From JAMQKA01 sp043951865 (GTDB lineage: Bacteria; Bacteroidota; Rhodothermia; Balneolales; Balneolaceae): a stretch of 64,000 bases of DNA. The stretch covers positions 62,001-126,000 of the forward strand of contig NZ_JBINJF010000002.1 of the NCBI RefSeq assembly GCF_043951865.1. The letters run 5' to 3'. Shown in pieces: positions 17,465-26,957 of this stretch. Positions within the stretch are counted from its first letter, which is position 1. Each line of letters begins with the position of its first letter. The notes below the pieces were generated by a model. That model did not search any database and was not told where the DNA came from. It was given only the letters and a program-made list of their open reading frames with translations. Made by a program: the position numbers and the translations under genes.

Positions 17465-18670
17465 TTAGGATTCGTCTCGTACGGTCACCTCTCCATCCTT
17501 CCACTCGAGCCGGGCAGCCCGGTCAGATTCAAATTCTGCAGCCTGTTTGATCCACCGGTCCTCTTGCCAGATTCGGGCATAGCCTTGCTCCAGCGGCAGG
17601 TTCGGATTCTTGTTTTCCATGCGGTAAACAAGATCGGTAAGCTGTTCTCTTTTCTTCATAAAGAGCATCTCCCGGCGGTGACTGAGGCGTGCGAGGAGAC
17701 TATGTATATGCTCGCGATTGGTAACGACTTTTTGCTTGATAGCCAGCAGGGCATGTGACTTTACAAGTTGACGAACGCGCTCCTTCTGATCTTCAATGCG
17801 ACCTGTAACCGATTCCCTTAGCGTGGTACTGAGATCGTCCACGAGCATCCGGTACTCGTTGATATCCGGGGTGGCGACGATGGCGGCCTGGGTCGGCGTG
17901 GCAGCCCGGGCGTCAGCCACGAAGTCGGAAATGCTGAAATCGACCTCGTGTCCCACCGCGCTGACTGTCGGTATCGTGCAGTTGAACAGAGCCCGGGCCA
18001 CCGCTTCCTCGTTGAACGGCCAGAGGTCCTCTAGCGAACCACCCCCGCGCCCGACGATCAGAAGGTCCACATTTTGACGGCTGGAAAACCAGTTGATGGC
18101 TTTGACGAGCTCCGGCGCGGCGTTTACGCCCTGTACGCTGGCATGGTGAAGCAGAACCCGGGCCACCGGCCAGCGCCGTTCCAGGGTGTCGCGGATATCG
18201 TGAAAGGCAGCCCCGGTTTCGGAAGTGATGACGCCGATCCGCTGCGGAAATTTGGGAAGCGGCTTCTTGTGTTTCTCATCAAACAGGCCCTCTTCCTTTA
18301 ACCGGGCTTTTAGTTTTTCGAACGCCTCCTGCAGGGCACCTAACCCCGCCTGTTTTACCGATCGCACGATAAGCTGGTACTTGCCGTGAGGAGGATACAC
18401 CTGGATATCCCCGCCGGCAATGATCTGCTGGCCGTCGATGACCGGCTCCCCCCCGATGCGCCGGGCAACTCCCCGCCAGATGACGCACGAAAGCTGGGCA
18501 TCCTCATCTTTCAGGGTAAAATAGGTGTGACCGTTGGCGCTGGTACTGGCGTTGCTGATCTCCCCTTCCACCTTGATATCCATAAAATTGCCCTCAAGCA
18601 GGGTTTTAATATCTTCGGTAAGCTCGGAAACCGAGAGTACAGACGGAGTAAAAAGATCGGATTGCGACAT
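17465..18670 (-). CDS. xseA: Exodeoxyribonuclease VII large subunit
   Basis: 401 residues. With XseB it degrades single-stranded DNA. The OB-fold lies at about 10-105 (VEGEISNASTSANGHTYFTL, CVIWRGVARR). The catalytic domain follows with RIGVITSETGAAFHDI and the metal-linked block GRGGGSLEDLWPFNEEAVARAL, then SAVGHEVDFSISDFVADARA. The C-terminal coiled coil runs to about 390. The small subunit is not adjacent. ATG at 18670 puts the OB-fold at the normal distance. Confidence 0.95.
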   Translation of the reverse strand: MSQSDLFTPSVLSVSELTEDIKTLLEGNFMDIKVEGEISNASTSANGHTYFTLKDEDAQLSCVIWRGVARRIGGEPVIDGQQIIAGGDIQVYPPHGKYQLIVRSVKQAGLGALQEAFEKLKARLKEEGLFDEKHKKPLPKFPQRIGVITSETGAAFHDIRDTLERRWPVARVLLHHASVQGVNAAPELVKAINWFSSRQNVDLLIVGRGGGSLEDLWPFNEEAVARALFNCTIPTVSAVGHEVDFSISDFVADARAATPTQAAIVATPDINEYRMLVDDLSTTLRESVTGRIEDQKERVRQLVKSHALLAIKQKVVTNREHIHSLLARLSHRREMLFMKKREQLTDLVYRMENKNPNLPLEQGYARIWQEDRWIKQAAEFESDRAARLEWKDGEVTVRDES

Positions 18671-18818
18671 AGCGTGATTTCAAGAGACCAGCTCCCAGTA
18701 GTGGAGGAACATGAACTGTCAGATACTGAGTGCTGTACAGGTTAAAATTTAAATCGGGATATTTTTAAAATGATAATGATGCGACCAGAGGGTAGAATCC
18801 CATCCTGCAAGGCCGTTA

Positions 18819-18847
18819 TTGAATTCACCTTAAAACACGTATATTTG
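18819..18847 (+). promoter_or_regulatory. Bacteroidota-type promoter of pyrC
   Basis: TTG at 18819-18821, an 18-base spacer, then TATATTTG at 18840-18847. The start would be near 18854, 19 bases before the ATG, with AAAGGAAAG between as a ribosome site. No upstream hairpin or attenuator was seen. Confidence 0.6.
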
Positions 18848-18872
18848 CCAACAAAAATAAAGGAAAGTTTGC

Positions 18873-20168
18873 ATGAGTGATACGCCCGATATTCTGTTTC
18901 AAAATGTTGTTCCGGTCAGCCGGCGCCACCGCGACCGCGAATCCCTGGATCTGCGTATCCGGGATGGCAAGATTGTTGAGATAGGGAAAAAACTGAATTC
19001 CAGTGAAAGTGAAGAAGTCCGAAATTTTGATGGCGCCTGCATTTCGCCTGGCTGGATAGACATGCACGTGCACTTTCGCGAACCGGGGTTTGAGCACAAG
19101 GAAACCATAGAAACCGGCTCCGCGGCAGCAGCTTTTGGCGGGTTTACGGAAGTAGCCTGCATGCCAAATACAAATCCCCCCATTCATACCCGCGATGTAG
19201 TGGAGTTTATTAAGAAAAAATCGGAGAACCTGCCGGTTGAAGTCCATCCGATAGGGTGTGTATCGAAAGAGCGGGAAGGAGATTCTATTGCTGAAATGGC
19301 GGACATGCAGGCGGGTGGCGCCGTGGCGTTCAGCGACGACGGCGATCCGGTTTCCAATGCACAGCTGATGCGTGTGGCGCTGGAATATTCCTCCATGCTG
19401 GGCATGCCGATCATCAATCACGAGGAGGATCTTAAACTGTCCCGGCCGGGACATATGCACGAGGGCAAAGTTTCTACCCGGCTTGGACTCGACGGGACAC
19501 CCGGCATCGCCGAAGAAGTAATGATAGCCCGGGACCTGCTGCTGGCGGAGTTTACCGGCGGACATATTCATATTGCACATATCAGCACGGCCAAAGGGGT
19601 TGAACTGGTACGGCGGGCAAAGGCGGACGGCGTAAATGTAACGGCCGAGGTGTGTCCCCACCATTTTGACCTTACAGATGAGGAAATTGAAAAACGTGAT
19701 TTCGATACCAACTGCAAGATGCATCCTCCGCTGCGCACCGCCAAAGATGTGGAAGCGATGATTGAAGGGCTGGCCGACGGCACCATCGATGCGATCTGTA
19801 CCGACCATGCCCCCCACGCTATAGAAGAGAAAGAGGTGGAGTTTATCTATGCCCCGAACGGCATTATCGGTTTGGAAACCGCCTGGGGCGTATGCGTGCG
19901 CCGCCTGCTCAAGCCGGGCAAGCTTGAGCTGGATCAGCTACTGCGGAAACTGGTGGTCAATCCCCGCAAAATACTGAACCTGGATATTCCCAAAATTGAG
20001 GAAGGCGCGACTGCCAACCTGACAATCTTTAATACCGACCAGGAGTGGAAATTCGAGGAGCGGCATGTAAAATCGAAATCCGGGAATTCACCCTACCTGG
20101 GCAGCAAAATGACTGGACGTGCCGAAGCGATCTATAACAAAGGCCGTTTTGTTTTGAATACCCTTTAG
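18873..20168 (+). CDS. pyrC: Dihydroorotase, class I type
   Basis: A 431-residue zinc amidohydrolase that closes carbamoyl-aspartate to dihydroorotate in pyrimidine synthesis. The metal motif is DMHVHFREPGFEHKETIETG. Further ligands are in INHEED and IHIAHIST, and the catalytic Asp is in CTDHAPH. The length and motifs fit the class I (AllB/PyrC-like) enzymes rather than E. coli PyrC. pyrF of the same pathway is at 61069. Confidence 0.94.
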   Translation: MSDTPDILFQNVVPVSRRHRDRESLDLRIRDGKIVEIGKKLNSSESEEVRNFDGACISPGWIDMHVHFREPGFEHKETIETGSAAAAFGGFTEVACMPNTNPPIHTRDVVEFIKKKSENLPVEVHPIGCVSKEREGDSIAEMADMQAGGAVAFSDDGDPVSNAQLMRVALEYSSMLGMPIINHEEDLKLSRPGHMHEGKVSTRLGLDGTPGIAEEVMIARDLLLAEFTGGHIHIAHISTAKGVELVRRAKADGVNVTAEVCPHHFDLTDEEIEKRDFDTNCKMHPPLRTAKDVEAMIEGLADGTIDAICTDHAPHAIEEKEVEFIYAPNGIIGLETAWGVCVRRLLKPGKLELDQLLRKLVVNPRKILNLDIPKIEEGATANLTIFNTDQEWKFEERHVKSKSGNSPYLGSKMTGRAEAIYNKGRFVLNTL

Positions 20169-20587
20169 CCCGGACCTCACCAAGAAATTTGTTTTTCAGC
20201 AAGGCGAAGGGCAAATGGCCGTGCAGGCGTACGTTGGTACGTTGAGCAGGTGATTTGTCCTTCAACGCAGCTGAAAGGCCCATTTCACAGCCTGTTACAG
20301 ACTGTAATGATAATTTGGCAGTAAAAATGGGATAAGTTATGGTCATCCATGAGTTTACATGATTTCACCCAAAATAATCGTGAGAAATCCGGGTTAGAAA
20401 AGGCATCGGAGACGTGCCGGGATCCTGGGGCGGGCTCAACAACCGTTGGGCAACGCTCTCCCTAAATGCTACCCGCTGGCTAAACGGTCAGGAGCTTCAG
20501 CTGGAATGGATCTGCGACAACTGCGTTAGCTATTTTTTAGATATAAATGAAAGTATTGGATACGCTTGGAATTTGATGTGATCTTCC
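20169..20587. other. 419-base spacer with a 42-bp imperfect inverted repeat
   Basis: Left arm TTTCAGCAAGGCGAAGGGCA (from about 20194) and its continuation face the right arm ending TTGTCCTTCAACGCAGCTGA (to about 20275). The two arms stay alignable over about 40 bases, with GTACG at the centre. It could be a transcript hairpin after pyrC. The rest (20380-20587) has an open frame without a start codon (20384-20577) that I do not call a gene. Confidence 0.55.
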
Positions 20588-22666
20588 ATGATTGGTACTG
20601 AATACCGCTTGTCATATGAATTTTCTGTACGCCGGAAAAATAAACCGGTCTGTTTGCAGGTAAACGGGGCTCCGTTGGCCAGGCATCTTGCTGTATTGGG
20701 ATTGCTCCTGTTTTTCTTTTTTTTAAACGGGTTTTCGCAGGATCGGCATATCAACGGGGCGGAGGGCATCCCGGATGCCCGGTTTGGTGAAATTCCGGAT
20801 TCCCTGTTTGCCCTGGAGGCGTATCAGCAGGACCCTTCGGCGCCCTACTTTTATGCCTACAAGGACGTGAATATTACGTTCGAAGAGGATGAAAAATCCA
20901 TTGTAGCCACACTCGACTATCACATTCGGATCAAAGTGTTTGACGCCCGGGCCACGCAGGCGTCCATTATTGCGATTCCATACTATTTCAAAGATGGAGT
21001 AGAAGCCGTTGAACAGATTGAAGGCTACACCCACACGCCGGATGGAGACCAGTTGCCCCTGCAGGAGGAGCAAATCCGCACTATCAATCTCAATACCCGG
21101 TATAATGTGAAGGAGTTCACGATGCCGGGGGTGACCGACGGTTCGGTCATTGAATATACCTATAAAAAGAAGAGACGTTATATAGAGGAGTTGCCGGACT
21201 TCTACCTTGCTCACCAGGTGCCAACTGCATTTGCCAAGGCGACCATTCAGAATCCCGAATATTTGCGCTACGAAGTGGTTCCCGTCGACTTTGACGGGGA
21301 GATTCACCATGTAAGACAGCGTATTGACACCAGTTCCGTGCCCAAAGTGTTTTCACTGCCGCGCCCAAATCCGCTGGTACTGGATCACTGGATCGCCCGC
21401 GACGTTCCGGGAGTTGAACAAGAGGCGTTTATCTCCTCCATCGATGACTACCGGGGAAAACTCAAATTCCAGTTGAAGGAGTTCGGTATTCCGAGACAGC
21501 GCCTGGAGAACAGCTGGGAAATTGTCGTAGCGCAGCTGCGGCGAAACCAAAATCCCTGGTCGGTAATAGAAAAGGACGAACAGGCCCGTAAGGCGGGCAA
21601 ACAGATTGCGGATGAGTTTGAAACACCGGTACTGGCACAGGACAGTATCTTCCGGTACCTGAACAGTATGGCCCGGTTTAGCGATAGCAGGGGGGCGTTC
21701 AGCGAGATGCGGAGCGACAGCGTGCTGGGCGGAGCACTGGTGAGCCAACCGGCCATAAATCAAACATTGACAGCTATGCTGCGGGGAGCAGGGATTGATG
21801 CGTGGCCGCTGCTTATCTCTACCCGGCAGTATGGCCGGATCAACCGATCATTTCCCTCCTATTACCAGTTCAACGGAATGCTTGCCTATTCCGAAATTGA
21901 CGGAGAAGGCTATTTTATGGATGCGAGTTATTCCCACAGCCATCCAAACCTGCTGCCGGTGGAAACCTATAATGAAACCGGCCTGCTCCTGAAGAAGGAA
22001 TCGTATGATTGGATTGAACTCAGGCCGGAATTCAGCATATTTTCCATTAATACAAACCTGGATGCTGAACTCGATCCGCAGGGCAATCTCAGGGGTACGA
22101 TTACGACGAAACATGTGGGGTATCCCGCACGACTGATTCGTGAAAAGGCGGCAGGGGGGGCAGGGTATGATCAGATTTTGCGGGAGGCGATGTTCGAGGG
22201 ATATCCCGATGTAGCGCTGGAAGACGTACGGATACAAAATTTGCAACAGTACAAGGATACGGTTAAGATAATTGCGAATGTTGCAATCAGGGGATACGCT
22301 ACCAGCTACACGGATGGCCTAGACTACCGGCCACTGGTTGTGGGTTCGCTGATGAGCAATCCCTTCGGTGATGAAGAGCGGGATCTGCCCGTCACGCTTG
22401 ATGCCCCGGAGAGGCTGGATCTCTCCTTTCGAATCAAGCTTCCGGACGGGTATACCCTGGGAGAAGGAACCCAGAACCGCTCGATACAGCTGTCAGGGGC
22501 CGAACTGATGGAGTCATACCAGTCGCTGGGGCAGTGGGTCCGCTACGGGTATGAGATTGATATAGCGCGCAAGCAGTTTGAGCCGGAGCTATATCCCCAG
22601 TTGCTGGACCTGTATGAGCGATGGGTGAAACTGAGCAATATGACTTGGCAGATTAAACGGAATTGA
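20588..22666 (+). CDS. DUF3857/transglutaminase-like exported protein
   Basis: 692 residues. The N-terminus has a hydrophobic stretch (HLAVLGLLLFFFFLNGFSQ, about 34-52), probably a signal peptide after a long n-region. Residues 90-250 match the DUF3857 domain of Bacteroidota (ATLDYHIRIKVFD..., NVKEFTMPGVTDGSVIEYTY). A transglutaminase-like region follows near 330-460. In it the positions where relatives have catalytic Cys and His carry other residues (VSQPAINQTLTAML and QFNGMLAYSE), while the Asp side (YFMDAS) remains. It is probably a non-catalytic periplasmic protein of unknown role. Confidence 0.82.
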   Translation: MIGTEYRLSYEFSVRRKNKPVCLQVNGAPLARHLAVLGLLLFFFFLNGFSQDRHINGAEGIPDARFGEIPDSLFALEAYQQDPSAPYFYAYKDVNITFEEDEKSIVATLDYHIRIKVFDARATQASIIAIPYYFKDGVEAVEQIEGYTHTPDGDQLPLQEEQIRTINLNTRYNVKEFTMPGVTDGSVIEYTYKKKRRYIEELPDFYLAHQVPTAFAKATIQNPEYLRYEVVPVDFDGEIHHVRQRIDTSSVPKVFSLPRPNPLVLDHWIARDVPGVEQEAFISSIDDYRGKLKFQLKEFGIPRQRLENSWEIVVAQLRRNQNPWSVIEKDEQARKAGKQIADEFETPVLAQDSIFRYLNSMARFSDSRGAFSEMRSDSVLGGALVSQPAINQTLTAMLRGAGIDAWPLLISTRQYGRINRSFPSYYQFNGMLAYSEIDGEGYFMDASYSHSHPNLLPVETYNETGLLLKKESYDWIELRPEFSIFSINTNLDAELDPQGNLRGTITTKHVGYPARLIREKAAGGAGYDQILREAMFEGYPDVALEDVRIQNLQQYKDTVKIIANVAIRGYATSYTDGLDYRPLVVGSLMSNPFGDEERDLPVTLDAPERLDLSFRIKLPDGYTLGEGTQNRSIQLSGAELMESYQSLGQWVRYGYEIDIARKQFEPELYPQLLDLYERWVKLSNMTWQIKRN

Positions 22667-22671
22667 AAGTT

Positions 22672-22899
22672 GCGTATTTCGTATTCCGTAATGCGTATTA
22701 CTTTTGCCTGTATCCACCTACCAGCGCAGGCATCTGCTCGTGATAGTCTATACCATATGGGACACGATCGGGGCCCTCGCGCCGGTTCAAGAAGAGGCTC
22801 TTTCAAATACGCAGTACGCAATACGAAATATATTGCTCTGACATTTATCTTGGAATCAGCCAATCACTAATAACCAATAACTAATCACAAATAACTAAA
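22672..22899. repeat. Compound heptamer-array element directly before tsaB
   Basis: Left arm GCGTATT, TCGTATT, CCGTAAT, GCGTATT (22672-22699). The facing right arm is AATACGC, AGTACGC, AATACGA, AATATAT (22806-22833). A third array in exact 7-base phase begins at 22861: CAATCAC, TAATAAC, CAATAAC, TAATCAC, AAATAAC, then TAAA and the ATG at 22900. About 106 unrelated bases separate the two arms. Confidence 0.75.
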
Positions 22900-23568
22900 A
22901 TGCTTCTGGCGTTTGAAACTGCTACCAACGTATGCTCCGTGGCCTTCAAAGACGATGGCGGTCAAATCCATGAGAAACGGATTGAGAAACGCGGTGCTCA
23001 TTCAGAACAACTGTTCCTGTTTCTGGAGGAGCTGATGAAGGAGCAGGGATTTGCCGTTTCGGACCTGAAAGCGGTACTGGTAAGCGAGGGACCGGGTTCC
23101 TACACGGGGCTGAGGATCAGCGCCAGTGCGGTAAAGGGGCTGCTGTTTGGTACCGAAATTCCGCTGTATGCCATCAACACGCTGGCCGGGTTTGCGCAGT
23201 CGGTGTTTGATCAGGGAATAAAATCCGAAACCATTCATTCAGTCATTGATGCACGGCGGGTACACCTGTACCACCAGGCTTTTGCTGTTGAAGAAGATGG
23301 CTTGCAGGCAGAGACCGAGGTAGAAATTAAGCCGATTGAGCAGGTACAGGAGATGATAAAACCGGGTGATACCGTCGTAGGAACAGGGACTAAGCGCATT
23401 GATGAAGAGGTCTTGAAAAATGCTTCCGTTTTCGGTCCTGAACAGATTACCGCTCGGGCGCTCATTACACTTTACAATAATTCCGGCCAGGGCTCTCCTT
23501 TCATTACCCGAGCCGATCCCGAGAGCTACGATCCCAAATACTACACTTCTCGGCAGGCAAAAAAATAG
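22900..23568 (+). CDS. tsaB: tRNA threonylcarbamoyladenosine synthesis protein TsaB
   Basis: 222 residues. The scaffold partner of TsaD in making t6A at position 37 of ANN-decoding tRNAs. It begins LLAFETATNVCSVAF, the worn ASKHA phosphate loop of TsaB, and carries the signature VLVSEGPGSYTGLRISASAVKGL near 58-80. The C-terminal half is variable as usual. TsaD is in the same window at 59568. The start follows a heptamer array with almost no free leader. Confidence 0.92.
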   Translation: MLLAFETATNVCSVAFKDDGGQIHEKRIEKRGAHSEQLFLFLEELMKEQGFAVSDLKAVLVSEGPGSYTGLRISASAVKGLLFGTEIPLYAINTLAGFAQSVFDQGIKSETIHSVIDARRVHLYHQAFAVEEDGLQAETEVEIKPIEQVQEMIKPGDTVVGTGTKRIDEEVLKNASVFGPEQITARALITLYNNSGQGSPFITRADPESYDPKYYTSRQAKK

Positions 23569-23700
23569 GCTTGCGCCAGTAGTTTTTTATGCTCGGGAGT
23601 AAAGCCAAGAAAAGAGGTCAAAAGCCAGCTAAAATAAACCGTTTCAGCTTCGGTGCAGAATCGTTATTTTGGGCTTTCATTTGAACTAAAATAATGATGC

Positions 23701-24552
23701 ATGGCTTGGTTTAAACGAAAAGACAAAAACATCCAGACCGAACAGCGCAAGGAGATGCCGGAAGGTGTCTGGGTAAAAGTACCGACCACCGGCGAAACGG
23801 TTCACCGGCGCGAGCTGGAGGAGAACCTGTGGGTCGATCCCATGAGCGGGTATCATTTCCGGGTAGGCAGCGAAGAGTATTTTTCGTTCCTGTTTGATGA
23901 CGGGGAGTTTGAAGAAATCGGGCAGGAGATACAGCCTGCCGATCCCCTGGAGTTCGAAGATCGAAAAAAGTACAGCGATCGCTTGAAAGAATACCAGGAT
24001 AAGACGGGTCATTCCGATGCTCTCCGTGTAGGAATAGGCCGGATGAATGAGCTGGAGGTGGTGATCGCCTGCATGGATTTTGACTTTATTGGCGGCAGCA
24101 TGGGGTCGGTTGTGGGAGAACGTATAGCACGGGCGATTGATCATGCCCGCGAAAATGAAATACCGCTGATCATTATTTCACAATCAGGCGGTGCCCGCAT
24201 GATGGAAAGCGTACTCAGTCTGATGCAGATGGCCAAAACCTCTGCCAAGCTTGCACAACTGGAAGAGGCGGGCGTTCCCTATATATCCGTCATGACCAAT
24301 CCCACTACCGGGGGGGTTACGGCCAGTTTTGCCATGCTGGGGGATTTCAATATCGCCGAGCCCGGGGCGCTTATCGGGTTCGCAGGCCCGCGCGTTATTC
24401 GTCAAACCATTGGTCGCGATCTGCCCGAGGGGTTTCAGACTTCAGAATATCTGCTTGAACACGGATTTCTGGATTTTATCGTTAAACGTACACAGATGAA
24501 ATCGAAGCTCACCAAACTGTTAAAAATCGTCACACACAAATTCGAAGAATAA
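23701..24552 (+). CDS. accD: Acetyl-CoA carboxylase carboxyltransferase subunit beta, without zinc ribbon
   Basis: 283 residues. With AccA it moves the carboxyl group from biotin to acetyl-CoA, the first step of fatty-acid synthesis. The crotonase-like core is complete: FIGGSMGSVVGERIARAI, SGGARMMESVLSLMQMAKT, TTGGVTASFAMLGD, EPGALIGFAGPRVIRQT. The N-terminal region keeps the outline of the zinc ribbon (WVKVPTTGETVHRRELEENL, then WVDPMSGYHFRV), but the four cysteines of E. coli AccD are V, T, D and S. As I recall, other Bacteroidota AccD proteins also lack them. accA is not adjacent. Confidence 0.93.
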   Translation: MAWFKRKDKNIQTEQRKEMPEGVWVKVPTTGETVHRRELEENLWVDPMSGYHFRVGSEEYFSFLFDDGEFEEIGQEIQPADPLEFEDRKKYSDRLKEYQDKTGHSDALRVGIGRMNELEVVIACMDFDFIGGSMGSVVGERIARAIDHARENEIPLIIISQSGGARMMESVLSLMQMAKTSAKLAQLEEAGVPYISVMTNPTTGGVTASFAMLGDFNIAEPGALIGFAGPRVIRQTIGRDLPEGFQTSEYLLEHGFLDFIVKRTQMKSKLTKLLKIVTHKFEE

Positions 24553-24690
24553 AACGTTGTCAACCTGCAGGGAGGTATGCAGGGACAGCTGGTTTCCAGG
24601 AGTACGGCTCCGCTGCAATGCCATCTCCCGTTGGCAGCAACGGTCACCGGTAGTGTGACAATAAGTTCTTTACTCAAATTAGTTAAATTT

Positions 24691-26886
24691 ATGAAGAATA
24701 TTTTACTGCTTTCTGTACTTTTTTCCTGGGCATTTGTCAGCGGACCGGCAGTTGCTCAGCAAACGAAGCAACTGGAATTTGATCATATCTTTGACGGAAC
24801 CTTTGAGCCGGAATCTGTTCGCAATGTAAACTGGATGCGGGACGGACAGTTTTACACTACGCTTGTGCGGACGGAGAGAGACCTGGAGCTCCGGAAATAC
24901 GATATTACCTCCGGAGAATACGAGGTTATCGTAACAAGTTCAGAACTCGAAAACGACGGGCGGAATCACCCGATTATCATCCAGGATTACCAGTTTTCCG
25001 CTGACGAATCCAAGCTCATGATTAAGACGGACGTTGAGCAGATCTGGCGGCGCAGTACAAAAGAGAACTATTTTGTATATGACCTGCAGACCGGCGAACT
25101 CCAGAAGTTGACCCGTTCGGAAAAAAAACAGCAGTATGCTCAGCTTTCGCCGGAAGGGGACAAAGCCGCGTTTGTCATTGATAACAACCTGTATTGGGTG
25201 AATTTGAATACCGGCGAAGAAACCCCGATTACAACCGACGGGGAGAAGGGTAAAATAATAAACGGGGCTGCCGACTGGGTTTACGAAGAGGAATTCGGAT
25301 TTGCCAAAGCATGGTTTTGGTCGCCCGACGGGTCAAAAATCGCCTTCTATCGTTTTGATGAAACAGACGTCAAGGAGTTTTTTATGACCGACTGGGGCCC
25401 GCTGTATCCCAAGCTTACTGAATTTAAATATCCCAAGGCGGGTGAGCAAAATTCTGTTGTCAAAATAGGAGTATACGATCTCGCATCCGCCCGCACCACC
25501 TGGATGGATATCGACAGCGATCGTGATCAGTACATTCCCCGGGTAAACTGGACACAGAGTTCTGAGACACTGGCTATACGCCGCATGAACCGGATGCAGA
25601 ATCGCCAGGAGCTCATACTTGCAGATGCGGAAACCGGTGAAACGGAAATTATCAAGACTGAACGAAGTGAAACCTGGATTGATGTCAATGATGATCTGAC
25701 CTTCCTGGAAAACGGCAAACAGTTTATCTACGCAAGTGAAGAGTCGGGCTACAACCATCTGTACCTGTACAGTATGGAGGGAGAGTTGATACGCCAGATA
25801 ACACAAGGAGACTGGGAGGTCACTAATTTTTTGGGTTTTAACGAGGAGAACCGGCAACTTTATTATATAAGCACGGAAGAGTCGCCGCTGGAACGGCATT
25901 TTTACAGCATCAGCATTACGGGGGAGAACAAAAGGAAGCTGAGTGACGGAGATAACTGGAATTCGGTGAATATGAGCCGCGATTATAAATATTATATCGA
26001 GACCTCATCAGGTCCCGCGGACCCGCCCCGCTACACCCTGCACAGGGGGGATGGCAGGCAGGTAAGAGTGCTGCAGGACAACGCCCCCCTCTACAGCCAG
26101 TGGGAGGAATACAACATGCCCCGGAAAGAGTTTTTCGGGATTTCTCTCCCGCAGGCTGAACTTAATGCCTACATGCTGAAACCGCACGATTTTGATCCCT
26201 CCAGGAAATATCCGGTGCTGGTATATGTGTACGGGGGACCGGGCAGCCAGACAGTGGACAAAGAGTTTGGAACAGGGCAGCGTCCCATGTGGCATCGCTA
26301 CCTGACTACGAAGGGATATATCATCCTCAGTATCGACAACCGGGGTACCGGTGGCCGGGGGCGCGACTTTGAGAAACAGGTGTATAAAAAACTGGGGCAG
26401 TATGAAGTCACAGATCAGATTGATGCCATCGAGTATGTTATCGACCGGTATGAATATGTGGATCCCGACCGCATTGGTATTTGGGGATGGAGTTACGGCG
26501 GCTACATGTCGACCCTGTTGATGGCCGAAGGCAGCGATCTATACAAGGCCGGTATCGCCGTGGCCCCGGTTACGCACTGGCGTTTTTATGATACGATCTA
26601 CACCGAGCGGTTTATGCAGACCCCCGATATGAACCCCGATGGATATCAGGAGGGTTCACCCATCTACAAGGTCGATAATATCAAAGGTGAATACCTGCTC
26701 GTTCACGGCACCGGCGATGACAACGTCCATTTCCAAAACAGTATTGAGCTGGTAAATCAACTTGTCGAGGCGGGAGTACAGTTTGAATCGATGTTCTACC
26801 CGGATCGAAACCACGGGATTTACGGAGGCAATACCCGGCGCCATCTCTACCGGATGATGACCGATTTCATCCTCGAAGAGTTGTAG
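24691..26886 (+). CDS. Dipeptidyl-peptidase IV family serine peptidase (S9B)
   Basis: Starting at ATG 24691 the protein has 731 residues and a clean signal peptide (MKNILLLSVLFSWAFVSG, cut after AVAQ). An upstream in-frame ATG at 24577 would bury the signal peptide and is rejected. The DPPIV N-terminal propeller covers about 90-480, with the double-Glu motif WVYEEEFGFAKAWFW. The catalytic Ser is in GWSYGG at 601, the Asp in GTGDDNV near 676 and the His at 708 in NHGIYGG. It removes X-Pro dipeptides in the periplasm or at the surface. Confidence 0.94.
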   Translation: MKNILLLSVLFSWAFVSGPAVAQQTKQLEFDHIFDGTFEPESVRNVNWMRDGQFYTTLVRTERDLELRKYDITSGEYEVIVTSSELENDGRNHPIIIQDYQFSADESKLMIKTDVEQIWRRSTKENYFVYDLQTGELQKLTRSEKKQQYAQLSPEGDKAAFVIDNNLYWVNLNTGEETPITTDGEKGKIINGAADWVYEEEFGFAKAWFWSPDGSKIAFYRFDETDVKEFFMTDWGPLYPKLTEFKYPKAGEQNSVVKIGVYDLASARTTWMDIDSDRDQYIPRVNWTQSSETLAIRRMNRMQNRQELILADAETGETEIIKTERSETWIDVNDDLTFLENGKQFIYASEESGYNHLYLYSMEGELIRQITQGDWEVTNFLGFNEENRQLYYISTEESPLERHFYSISITGENKRKLSDGDNWNSVNMSRDYKYYIETSSGPADPPRYTLHRGDGRQVRVLQDNAPLYSQWEEYNMPRKEFFGISLPQAELNAYMLKPHDFDPSRKYPVLVYVYGGPGSQTVDKEFGTGQRPMWHRYLTTKGYIILSIDNRGTGGRGRDFEKQVYKKLGQYEVTDQIDAIEYVIDRYEYVDPDRIGIWGWSYGGYMSTLLMAEGSDLYKAGIAVAPVTHWRFYDTIYTERFMQTPDMNPDGYQEGSPIYKVDNIKGEYLLVHGTGDDNVHFQNSIELVNQLVEAGVQFESMFYPDRNHGIYGGNTRRHLYRMMTDFILEEL

Positions 26887-26957
26887 AAACTCAAATCCCG
26901 GACAGGGAACATCGAACATTTAATCTACTTGTTCATAATATTTCAATCGATATTGCC

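Noticed and set aside
18825..19817. 330-codon open frame on the minus strand
   Set aside because: It lies antisense to pyrC, whose motifs are complete. Long antisense frames are expected from this codon usage.
20384..20577. Open stretch reading GDVPGSWGGLNNRW and so on before the DUF3857 gene
   Set aside because: It has no good start codon and no family resemblance.
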